DNA of 64,000 bases from contig JAMKCH010088370.1 of NCBI GenBank assembly GCA_023653785.1, positions 62,001 through 126,000 of the forward strand. Reading direction: 5' to 3'. Each line of letters starts with the position of its first letter. The first letter of the stretch is position 1. Under the pieces are notes generated by a model, which made no database searches, was not told where the DNA came from, and saw nothing but the letters and a program-made list of their open reading frames with translations. Shown here in pieces: positions 43,862 to 54,680 of this stretch. Source of the DNA: Ophioderma brevispina. Lineage: Eukaryota > Echinodermata > Ophiuroidea > Amphilepidida > Ophiodermatidae. A program made the translations under genes and the position numbers.

Positions 43862-46220
43862 TCACTCCAACGTCTGGTTGAGTGGTGTCATCTGCTTCAT
43901 GATGTCCTGCCATTGTTTCCTATCCTTTGCCAACCTGGTGGCTTTAGCCATTGATGTTATGTCTATTTTCTTCAGGTCTGCTAGTAGGCACTCAGTCCAT
44001 CTTTTTGGAGGTCTTCCTCGTGGGCGCTTACCATGGATTTGCGTGTTAAGGGCTAGTAGTGGTAATCGTGTGTTTGGCATTCTTTGGATGTGGCCGAAAT
44101 AGCGGAGTCTTTTGAGTGATATTCTGTCAAGGATTGTGTTCTCCATTCCCAGAGTTTTCCGTATTGTTGTATTACGGATTCTGTCAAGTCTTGACACTCC
44201 CATTATTCTCCTAAGACACATCATTTCAAAAGTCATTAGCCTATTTTCATCCTCTTTCTTGAGCGTCCATGTTTCTGCGCCGTATAAGAGAATTGACAGG
44301 ACAAGTACTTGACAGAGTTCCTTCTTTGTGTTTGTTTGGATGTCTTTAGCATTCCAGATCTTATTTAGCTTTTGCACTGCTCCAAGGGCTTTCCCTATAC
44401 GTGTCTTAACATCCTCAGAGCAGGTTCCATTTTGGCATATCTTTCCTCCTAGGTAGGTGAATTCTCCCACTTGTACTAGCTGAGTTCCATTGATGCTGAT
44501 ATTAAGTTCAACACTTTCTCTGGAGATGGCCTGGACTTCCGTTTTACTTATGTTGATTTTAAGTCCAAAGGCAGAGCTGAATTGGTGTGCTCGGTTGACA
44601 AGAGTTTGGAGATTTTTTTCTGTCTCCGCAAGAAGTGCTATGTCATCAGCAAAGCATAGGTTATTAACTAGTTGGCCCTGGATGTTGATGCCAATGTCCA
44701 AATCTTGTAATGCATATGCCATGACAAGCTCCAACAGTATGTTAAAGAGTTGGGGTGAAATTACGCATCCTTGCCGTACTCCTACTAAGGTAGTAAACCA
44801 TTCTGTCAGCTCTCCATTGACCCTCACTGCACTCATAGATTTCTTATATAAGGCTTTTAACAGGCTGATGATTTTGTTGGGAAATCCGAAAAATCCAAGG
44901 GCTTTCCACAGTCCTTCCTGCCACACTGAATCAAAGGCTTTTTCAAAGTCTATGTAGCAGCAGAATAAGCCTTTTCTCTTTTCAAGATCTTTTCTATGAT
45001 TGCCTTAGGGTGAACAGTTGGTCTGTGGTTGATCGTCCAGTCTAAATCCGGCTTGAGTTTCTGACAGAACCTCCCTGTTATTTTCATGATCCGCCTTTGG
45101 AGTATCAATGTAAGTATTTTGCATGAGTGGCTGAGTAGGCTAATCCCTCTATAATTACCACAGTCTAGCCTATCCTTTTTCTTGTAGATTGGGATTATGA
45201 TGCTTTTCCCCAGTCGTCCGGGAATACTTCTGTTTCCATATTTTCTGACAAAGTTTATGTATCAGTTCAGCTCCTTTGTCTCCAGCAGCTTTTAGTTCCT
45301 CTGCAGAGACACTGTCATACCCTGGTGCCTCTCCATCAGACAATTTCCTTATTGCACTGATGACCTCCTCTAGCCATGATATCCGGTTCGTCGGTGCTAC
45401 TAGGCATTTGCGGCAAGTCATTTGTGATTTCTTTGTCAACAGGATTTTGGTTGTTGTACAGTTCCTCATAGTTCTGTCTCCATCTGTTTTTTCACATCAT
45501 TGATTTCAGTTAGAATCTCCCCCTCCTTACTCTTGACAGTTTGCATTTTAGTGGTTGTTTTTTTGGTTATCTGCTTGATGGTGGAATAGACCTCCTTTGA
45601 CTTTGCTGCCTGGTGTGCTTGGTCAACTTTTGTGCAGAGACCTTTTAACCATTTGTCACGACAACCTTTGGTTTTCTCTTAATTTCACGGTTTAAGAAGT
45701 TGTATCTTCTTCTTTTGTTTGGATCGAGAAGTTTCTCCTGTTTAACCTCGCTTCGTTCTTTGGCAAGCTGGATGACTTCTTCACTGATCCAGGGCTTTTC
45801 TTCTGACTCTTTTTGTATCCAAGCTCTGTCTTTGAGGTTTCATTGAAGGCCTTGTGCACTTCAGTCCATAGAGTTTCTGTGTCTGTATCCTCCTGGTCAA
45901 GGAGTGGAGCGAAGCGGCCCCCATTGTGATTTCATATTTCATTCTAATGTTGGGGTTTTTTTAGTCTGGAAACATCATATTGCTTGGAGAAATTGGCTTT
46001 CTTGATTGTGTGGAATTTCATCCTGAGGTCAGTCAAAACCAGTTGGTGATCTGATCCAATGTCTGCACTTGGATAGCTCCTGGAGTTCATGACGCAGTTT
46101 TTCCATTTGTTATTTATCATGACATAGTCTATTTTGTTGTGCGTTTTCTGGTCAGGCGACTCCCATGTCCACTGTCTGGAGTCCTTTTTCTGCTTGAACA
46201 TTGTGTTGCTGATAAAGAGA
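43862..46220 (-). mobile_element. RTE-like LINE: reverse transcriptase and C-terminal half of endonuclease
   Basis: Read on the minus strand from 46220 down: the endonuclease end TMFKQKKDSRQWTW, KIDYVMINNKW and GSDHQLVLTDL (the IDYV and SDH motifs of APE-type nucleases); a linker with many frameshifts; AIRKLSDGEAPGYDSVSAEE (~45350); YKKKDRLDCGNYRGISLL (~45150); and an uninterrupted 354-codon frame 44926-43862. That frame holds GVRQGCVISP, the catalytic FADD (residues 92-95), YLGGKICQNG, LLYGAETWTLK and the C-terminal RPRGRPPKRW block. An intact RT core with a damaged linker suggests a fairly young copy. The N-terminal half of the endonuclease lies inverted at 47847-48642. No poly(A) or clear 3' repeat is seen after the stop. 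Confidence 0.9.
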
Positions 46221-46549
46221 AGAAAACCTATTTTTGAAAGCCTTTGTTCTCTTATCATTGTACAATGATTGACCATACAAGGAGGAGACCGTCCCTGGTA
46301 GCATAGCATGTAGAGTAGCTAGCACGTAGAGTAGTTTAGCATGTAGTGTGAGGGGACGACCGACTTGTGAGAACATGGGTAAGCGTCCTAGCCTACTTCT
46401 CGTGGTGGGGGTTGTCACCTTGCTACGCTATCCAATGTAGCATGTGTGCGGACAGACTAGGGCGGCCAGGAGAGGACCGCTCATCTGCCTGGCTTTTCAG
46501 TGAGCAAAAACTGCAACATGATGAACAGCCGACAAAGCACCAGGGTTAG

Positions 46550-47834
46550 AGCCCCTGCTACTAACCGAGTTTGTTGACATAATCAATTCTGTTATTGACA
46601 GTCATGTTCCTACTCGTAATACAAACAGAAGGAACATAACTCCCTGGATTAATAGGAAGGTTAAGCGTCTTCTAAGAAGAAAACAGAGGGCGTTTAATTC
46701 CTTCAAGAAGAGCCCCAATCATGATTCACTTAGGCATTTCCATGACTTGCGTAAACTGCTCAGAAAGAAACTAGATCTTCTTACAGGAATTTTATTAATT
46801 CCATTTGTTCTGAGTCATTCAAAAAAATTTGGACATACATGAAGTGCCTAAAGAATGACACGATTGGCATACCCTCACTTAAAAACCGTGGCGCTCTTGA
46901 GTCAAATAATTCTGCTAAAGCCAATATCCTCAACACACAATTTCATCAGTATTCACACAGGAGAAAGATAGTTTACCCTACTTACCTGGCAGCCCTTTTC
47001 CCACCATTCCTGACTTTCGTATTTCTGTTGACGGTGTCATTAAGTTGCTTTCGGACCTTAATCCTCACAAAGCCAGTGGTCCAGACGGTATCCCAGCCAG
47101 AATTCTAAAGGTTGCTGCTGAGGAAATAGCCCCGGCACTTGTTACTATATTTCAGAAATCCTTGGACACTAGTGAGATACCGTCTTCCTGGCTGCGTGCT
47201 GATATTTCCCCCATATTTAAAAAAGGTGACCGTACTGACCCCAGCAATTATCGTCCTGTTTCTCTTACCTCGATTTGTAGTAAAACCCTCGAGCACATCA
47301 TACATTCCCAAATTATGGATCACTTTGACAATTATTCCATCCTTTCCGATAAGCAAACCCATAAAAAGCACAGCCTACATTAGTCTTGTCAGACCACTTC
47401 TCGAGTACTCCAACTCAGTCTGGGATCCTTACCAAAACGAACTCATACAGATAGTTGAAAAAGTCCAAACACGGGCTGCCCGGTTTGTCACAAATACATA
47501 CAGCAAAACTGTCAGTATCAATCAAATAATCAAGGACCTAGACTGGGATACTCTTCAGCAAAAGAGAACAGCTATCAGATTAACTATACTTAACAAGGCC
47601 AGGCAGGGACTGCTGGCCTTGCCGGTGGATTGTTTGCTACAGCCAATCCTGCGTCAATCGCGGCACACTCACCCGGATGCTTACCAAATAATACGGACTA
47701 ATAAAGACTGCTACAAATTTAGTTACTTTCATACGACAGTCGTGGATTGGAACAACCTGCCACACTCAATAATACAAGTTCAAGATCCCTGCAACTTCAA
47801 GTCTGCTGTCTTAAATCACATGCGTCAAGATTAA
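46550..47834 (+). mobile_element. CR1/Jockey-superfamily LINE with the RT catalytic core deleted
   Basis: Successive blocks in shifting frames: ITPWINRKVKRLLRRKQRAF (~46640), FKKIWTYMKCLKND, ASGPDGIPARILK (~47070), PSSWLRADISPIFKKGDRTD, NYRPVSLTSICSKTLEHII, ILSDKQ (~47345), then directly AYISLVRPLLEYSNSVWDPY (~47375), TRAARFVTNTYS, LDWDTLQQKRTAIRL and VVDWNNLPHSI up to the stop at 47834. About 250 codons between the SDKQ and AYISLVRP motifs, including the YADD-type active site, are gone. It is inactive. It lies between the two inverted halves of the RTE-like element. Confidence 0.85.
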
Positions 47835-47846
47835 CATACTCCATTC

Positions 47847-48642
47847 ATGCGCACTTCAACCCTGTGTGTTTGGCTCCACCAAGGAGCGTTACGCAGTATC
47901 TCTACAGAAACAGAAACTAACCAGTCATCTCTTCCTATGGGCCTACACTTAGAGCGTAATGACGCATCAACTCTAAACCTAATCGGAAGATTTGATGATC
48001 CTCCCACGTCGGGACTAGCACCAAGTCGAGCCCCAATTAGCCGGGTTGCTGCTGATAATCCACAGGAGAAGACGGCATTACTAACAAATAAAAAGGCAAC
48101 AGGTATTGGAACATGGAATGTCCGAACTCTGTACCAAGATGGAAATATAGATATCCTTTTAAGACAAATGGAAACATTTGAATGGGAAATTCTGGGGATT
48201 TCAGAAACCCACTGGACAGACTCTGGAGAATTTTGCAAAGAAGGATTCAAGATCATCTGCTCCGGGAAAGATGCAATTCATCATGAAGGAGTAGCACTCA
48301 TACTGAGCAATCTAGCTCAAAGCTTTATTGGGGTACAACCCAATATCATCCCGTCTGATAACTGCAAGATTCAAAACTCAAAATGGAACTATGACCATTC
48401 TTCATGTGTACGCACCAAACACAGCAGATCCCGAAGAAGAAGTAGATGAATTCTACGATCTACTGCAGGCATCTATTAATAAAACTCCCAGAGGTGACAT
48501 TATATTAGTGATGGGGGACCTCAATACCAAAGTTGGATCAGACTCAACTCAGTGGGAAAATGTCATTGGCAAACATGGATATGGCCAAATTAATCAGAGA
48601 GGAGAGAAACTACTGAACTTCTGCGCTATAAACGATCTCTTT
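47847..48642 (+). mobile_element. RTE-like LINE: N-terminal half of the endonuclease, inverted
   Basis: Codes for the start of an APE-type endonuclease: GIGTWNVRTLYQDG (~48110), ILGISETHWTDSGE (catalytic Glu), one frameshift near 48370, then ILHVYAPNTADPEEE and LVMGDLNTKVGSD (metal-binding Asp-Asn), ending LLNFCAINDLF at 48642. A ~90-residue N-terminal extension precedes the nuclease. The coding continues, in family terms, exactly where the minus-strand piece at 46220 starts (LFISNTMFKQKK). The two pieces share 7 nt (TCTCTTT) at their broken ends. Confidence 0.85.
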
Positions 48643-48659
48643 CTTCTGTATAATGAGTA

Positions 48660-50400
48660 ACAATTTAAGCCTAGGCCCTATAGCTTTCATATAAAGATTT
48701 CATGTAAATTTTTTTTTCCACTTTAAATGCATCATGTAAAGTCAGGTCATTGTTTAGGTGTTGTATTAAGGATATAATTTAGAGTTAACTTGTCATGCGT
48801 GTCTACATTGCCCCTTAATGTTGCAAATTACGATAATTGGTTATTATTGCCAAAGCTCACCCAGGCAGCAGCTAATTCAGTGTTTCTAGATACTAGGGCT
48901 ATCTGTCTACAACACATGTTGTTGATACACAGTCATGAAGACAGAGAAACAGCTGGCATATTTTAAACACAATGGTCATTGCTTTTTCATGAATATCACT
49001 TTTTATTTCATTTTACTACATGTTCAGGGAACCGATAACATATTTGCACCAGGCATTGAAAAATAGATATTTAAAAATAGATATTTAAAAAAATAAGTAA
49101 ATATAGTTTTACTAGCTCTGGCAAAGCCTCTAGCAGGGATGAGAACAGTGTAATAAAGTGTTAAACATAGTATTACTTTAGTTTATACAGTCAAAATGCC
49201 GCAATATTGTCCATATATTGCAACTGCCAACTTTGCTTCCAAATAATTAATAATTAAATGTTACCTCGTTACATTTTTCAAACCTTAAACAGGAAACTCG
49301 TAATTAAGTGTGAAGAGCCTAATATGATAAAGGCAGCATGCACTTTTCACCGGAACTATTTAGAGCTCTGCTACCTTAGAACATAAATGATAATTTTCAA
49401 TTTTTTCATTTTTGATTTTATCATAAAGACCATAATTTGGTGAGTAAAATTCCGAAAAAATCACTCGAATTGGTCTAAAACTTTTTGAGTTATGAACATT
49501 TTTTGACAAAGAAATCTGGGTATTGCAAATGGTGACCTTTCTTGAATAAACGAATGACCTTTAGCCTATTTTTTCAAATATCGTGGAAAGGAGGCACCAT
49601 ATGCATGTGACCCAATTGACTTTTTTACTCCTGGTTACCTAAGGAATGATTTGAGCTATGTTACATTAGATTTAGAGCAGTTCAAACATTTGACCCCCAT
49701 TGTAACTTTACCCCTCTCCTGGGGCCACACGCAGTACCGAGTCTCCGGCAGACATTCATATTTGCAAAAGTAATATTTTACTCTGAATTTACCCGGGTTT
49801 AGATATTGGTATCTTGTTCGTTTGACCAAAACCTTCTGGGCTGCTGCTCCAAAATGAACTCAACTTAATTCCATTGATTTGATATAGACCATGCATTCAC
49901 CCAGCAAGAGTGATGAGGTAAGATTATTCTTATTTGGTGGAGATCTGTAAATCACTACAATTTGACAGGATAGAGATGATGATGGTCAAGATAGGTTCCT
50001 GTATTTCATGGAATTGAACTCACAGGATTCATAAAGACAAAATGCCATCCTCCATAGGATCAGCTGTAGAGTGCTTGCATGTGAGGTCATAGGTCAATTT
50101 GGTCAGACCTGACTTCCAGGATGCCACTTTTTTTTTTTAATTTGTTATAAAGCACCTAATGCGTATGATTTTTGTTCCAGTGGATAGCTATGGTCCTCCT
50201 GTTTCCATTGATACCAAATGAGTACCAGTATACCTAATATGTCACAACACCATGGCATTTTGTTCTGGAAAATAAATAACTTTTCTAAGATTAGATTTTA
50301 TTGTTTTAGATTTTAAGAAATAAGTCCCTCTATCTCGATAACGAATTGGGCAATAACTTTATATGATATAAGTAGATAGTGCTATTTATCAAGAATTTTT
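48660..50400. other. Stretch without a supported gene
   Basis: AT-rich anonymous DNA, with short poly(T)/poly(A) runs near 48705 and 50130. No coding exon, RNA gene or TIR pair was recognised. Confidence 0.4.
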
Positions 50401-51300
50401 TTTTTGAATTACTAAGTTTTTTAACTGCAGCCTTTCAAATTGTGTATTATTGAAATTTGCATTTTTTTTTTTTTTTGGAATTACGAAGTTTAGCGCTCTC
50501 CGTTTTGATAACGAATCGGGCAAACGTGTTAGTGATTTTATAGATGATATAGATAGTTTCTGCAATTGCCACTATACAGGTGTCCCATGGGAAATTCGTG
50601 AACATTTTGTTTTCTCTTTTGGAATTTATTATTTAGACCTCCCTGATAAACATAAAACTAGGCGCCGGTTTTTTTTTTTTGGCAAATTTTCGGCCAAGAT
50701 GGCGTCCACAGTGTACGTAATAATTGATAATAGTGGAATCAGCACTATGTCAGTATTTTTTCTGTTCAGAAATGTGTTACTGGACCCAATAAATCAATTT
50801 ATATTACTTTCAAAGTCGTTACACACTTTATTCCAAATGGCTGCCAAAACAGATAATTCTAAGTGTTATATACCCTCAAAATTTTGATTAAAATATTATT
50901 TTCTCAATTTTATTTGAGAAAAGATTTCTCACGGGAAAAGTACTTTGTTTATGATAAAAAAGAAAGCAGGTGATTCCCAGTGTTGTTTGTGCCGGATGCA
51001 CCTGTAGATAGATTGCACAATAGGGGAAAGGGGAATTCCCAAGATGTAAACTTAGAAACTGAGTCAACTTGTTTATGCTTTGAGATCAAAACATTGCATG
51101 ATCTGGAAATTCCCATGAGTTATAAATGTGAAATGATGCATTCAGGTGATGTAATTTTTGTGAAATCTGATTTGACAATGCTAGGTTATGTTTATGCATG
51201 ATGCTGTGGTCATATCTATTTTAAGACTTGGGAACTTTGTGAAATGATGGTATAAAAGGCTGAGTTGCAAAAGTTTTGATTCGCCAGCATTAGTAACCAG
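50400..51300 (+). repeat. Complex repeat, copy 1 (related to 60.7-63.1 kb)
   Basis: Blocks shared in order with the right-hand copy: GAATTACTAAGTTTTTTAAC with AACGAATCGGGCAA (50405-50525; compare 60770-60895), TTGATTAAAATATTATTTT with GGAAAAGTAC (50885-50945; compare 62738-62805), and GTGCACAAGGCTCAT with TATTTCTGACCTTG (52770-52815; compare 63068-63118). No protein is recognised; the 145-codon frame at 50450-50887 contains poly(Phe) from T-runs and looks accidental. Confidence 0.65.
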
Positions 51301-51459
51301 GACAGCATGACAGTATAATTATTTATAGCTAGTTTTAATCTACAATAATGGTAGATTTGAGCTTTACATATTGCCAGGATTTTTATAATATTGGATGCCG
51401 CCGGATCCGGCTTAATAGCTGATCTGTGTGCTGTCGTATTTTAAGCCAGAAGAGCTTCA

Positions 51460-52560
51460 GTTTTGGAATCAAAATGAGATTCCAGTTTGTGGTCCTAAAT
51501 GAGGACATTAGCGACAGACTGATGGTGGTAGAATACCTGGACTGTATTAGTTGGGTCATCTGGGCCAATTCCGTGACCGTGGAGAGCAGAGCATCATTTT
51601 CTCAGTGGATTTGTCTTCTATGAAGGTTAATGAACAAATTTAGCGGGGGTGCCCCTCGTGAAAGTGTGGGCGGAATCCAGGAGGGGGGGGGAATTCATAA
51701 TACAGGGGTCAAAATGAAAAATGCTTGGACTGCTGTAAAAAGGTAACCAAAGTGTTCGTCTTGTTACAAGGATGAAAAAAAAAGGTATAGTTTGTACTCC
51801 TTATGGTTATGGAGATATAACACAAAAATCGTCAAATGTCATCACGAAAGGTTAAATCTTAAATATTCTATTGCTTTCCGATTTCTTAAAAAATGGCTCA
51901 AATTGTTCCTCTTTCCTCAGAGACGGCAACAAAAACATTTTGCACCGTCTAACATATTTTTAAAATTCGGAGATCAATAGAGGTCAATGGGGTTGACCTT
52001 GTTTGTCATTTATCTAGATAAACAAATACAAATGAGTGTCAACTACTTTTGTTGCAATCCCTGTGGAAAGGTTAACAATTTGAGACCATTTTTAAAGAAA
52101 TCGGTGCAATATTAAAGGTTTAACCTTTGGTGATGACCTTTGACGAATTTTGACTTATAACTCGGTAACCATACTTTGTGGGTAGTACAAACTATACCTT
52201 TCTTTAATCCTTGTAACAAGAAGAACACTTTGGTAACCTTTTTACAGCAATCCAAGCATTTTTCATTTTTGACCCCTGTATTGTGACTTTTTCCCCCTCC
52301 TGGATTCCGCCCACACTTTCTCGAGGGGCACCCCCGCTTTTGTTCATTAACCTTCATGGAAGACAAATCCACTGAGAAATGATGCTCTGCTCTCCACGGT
52401 CACGGAATTGCCCTAAATGACCCAACTGTATTGCAGAATATTAGTGTCGTCGAGGGAAAAGCCCGTCGTCCGGAACTGCTGGACAAAATTACTTTCAGGA
52501 CTGAGAAGATTCCCATGGAATATATTACCTGAGGAGTTTAATGTGAACTTATGCGCTGTC
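51460..52560. repeat. Inverted repeat, ~400-bp arms around a ~250-bp spacer
   Basis: 51500-51870 and 52115-52440 are reverse complements with high similarity. Paired blocks: GTGACCGTGGAGAGCAGAGC, GGATTTGTCTTC, GGTTAATGAACAAA, GTGGGCGGAATCCAGGAGG, TGCTTGGACTGCTGTAAAAA, GGTATAGTTTGTACT, and CATCACGAAAGGTTAAA. Both arms translate to NSVTVESRASF in the same relative frame, so the unit may derive from a once-coding sequence. The centre (51870-52110) has no feature. Confidence 0.8.
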
Positions 52561-53244
52561 ATTTTGGAGTCTTCGCTGTGAGGACATATAATCGTTGAAC
52601 TGCAACGCTTCTTGTGGACATTAGTGGACATTCTTGTTACAATTAAGTATTATAATCTTAAATATTGTGTGTAATTTTATGCAATTTTGTTTTGGACATA
52701 CCAAATTCTTGAACCAAACCAATTTAAAAAATCATTAAATTTGTTATATTATACAATTCAGATCACTTGTGCACAAGGCTCATTTATTTGTGTTTGAAAG
52801 GTATTTCTGACCTTGGACGCCTACGAGACGTCATAACACTAGAATTAGCCCAATAACAACAACTTTATGGATTAAAAGTATTTGTGAAATACCCTGGTAC
52901 ATGCTATTGGATACAATAAACATATTTATGATACTTTATAACTGCCCAGAAGATGTCAGGTAATATGGCAGCCAAACTCTTGAAAATCTTTAAAAAATGC
53001 ATGGTACAAATTTAGTAATGTCAGCCGCAAATCAAATGTGTCAATGTCACAATTAGAAATGTAATTTTGACCATAACCAACTGATAACAGAAAATTCTGA
53101 CTTCTAAACAAGTGTCAAATCTCAAATAAAGGCCAATAATTGGTATTTTAGCTTCTATATGGATGTTGGCTCATTTCCAAAAAATAAAAATGTCTGTTGT
53201 GAGTTGGTTATTATCCAAGGTACATATCTAATTCTTTCATTCTG

Positions 53245-54680
53245 GTTTCACCATGGAATTTTTCAAATTCTTTTGGAAAGCCATATCTTTTTTCATCATA
53301 AATTCACTAAATTATGCTTTTGAAACACAGAAATTGTCTTTTAACCAGAGATTAGGAATTGTTACTTTAATTCCAAAAGGTGAAAAATCTAAGCAATATT
53401 TGAAAAATTGGCGTCCAATATCTTTACTCAATGTAATCTATAATATAAGCTTGCCTCTGGCACCATCGCAAATCGTATAAAACAAATACTACCTCACATT
53501 ATTCACGAAGACCAAAAAGGATTTATGACCGGTAGATATATAGGAGAAAATATAAGAACCATATATGACATACTACATTTAACGGAAGTAGAAAACATTT
53601 CCTGGTATCATTTTACTGTTGGATTTCGAAAAAGCTTTTGACTCAGTTTCTCATGATTTCATTTTTCATATCTTATGTATTTTTAATTTTGGTGCTTCCT
53701 GCAATAAAAAGATGGGTAAAACTATTTTAAGATGACAGGTCTTTTGCTTCAATTGCTTGTTAGACTTCACCTTTCCCGCAGATTTCAAATTAAAAGAGGA
53801 TGTAGGCAAGGGGACGCCCTCTCTCCATATATTTTCCTTTTGTGTGCAGAAATATTATCCGCAATGATAAGGCAAAATAAATCTATTAAAGGTATTAAAT
53901 TAGGTTTCGAAGCGAAAATAACTCATTGGCTGAGAAAGCATCAAGGTTTTCTGGATGGATGCTGAAGAATCATTGACAACCACAATTAACACATTATTTG
54001 ATATCGGGCTTAAAAATAAACGCCTCAAAACAAAGTTATCTGGATGGTAGGGCAGTAATAAGGCCTTACAGAATTAAAACGAGGAAAAAGCGATGTTGGT
54101 TAACAATGATTCTTTTTCCTGTTTGGGTGTTGATTTTTCATTGGGACTTCAAGAAATACCTAATTTAACTCCAAATCAAACTGTGTTTTTGATTCTGTTA
54201 AAAAAACAAATGAATTACTGGTGTAAAGAAATATACCTGTTTGGGAAGGATAACCGTAGTCAAATCAATTTTCATTCTACAATTTAATCACGTAATTACT
54301 TTCTCTCCCTCATCCTCTGATGCCCTTTTAGAGCTAAAGCAGGTAATTATTTGAATTGTTATTTGGAGGGCAAAACAAGAATAAATTAAAGCGAACACCT
54401 GAAAAAGGTGGGACAACTGGTCAACCCTTGAAGCTTTTTGCATCGTTAAAAATCACTTGGGATAAGACGGCCTCTTAAACAATACATAGATCAAAAATGT
54501 ACTAGTCACTTTTCCAAAAATGCACGGGTATAACGAATAATACTAACTTACAGGTACGGGACCAAGTTTCTTCAATTCCAAAGGCAAGCTAGCCCTACAA
54601 ACATTTTCTGGAATAGACCAGTCAAAAAATTGAATATTTGTGCCCCATTAAAGTGGGGAGGCATTTTTAATGTTAAAAGT
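53245..54680 (+). mobile_element. L1/Tx1-like LINE, reverse-transcriptase part (left of insertion)
   Basis: Across frames: LSFNQRLGIVTLIPKGEKSK (53335), YLKNWRPISLLNVIY, ASGTIANRIKQILPHIIHED (~53460), FMTGRYIGENIRTIYDILHL, LLLDFEKAFDSVSHDFIFHI (motif A, ~53615), RGCRQGDALSPYIFLL (~53795), then FLDGC with the expected ADD active site corrupted (~53930), and LNTINTLFDIGLKIN-like remnants. Further blocks such as LKITWDK extend to ~54660. The order and wording fit the L1/Tx1 group. The copy is 5'-truncated within the RT and full of stops. It is interrupted at ~54681 by a foldback element and resumes at ~58391. Confidence 0.85.

Noticed and set aside
44490..44957. 155-codon plus-strand frame
   Set aside because: Antisense to the intact RTE reverse transcriptase; a shadow frame.
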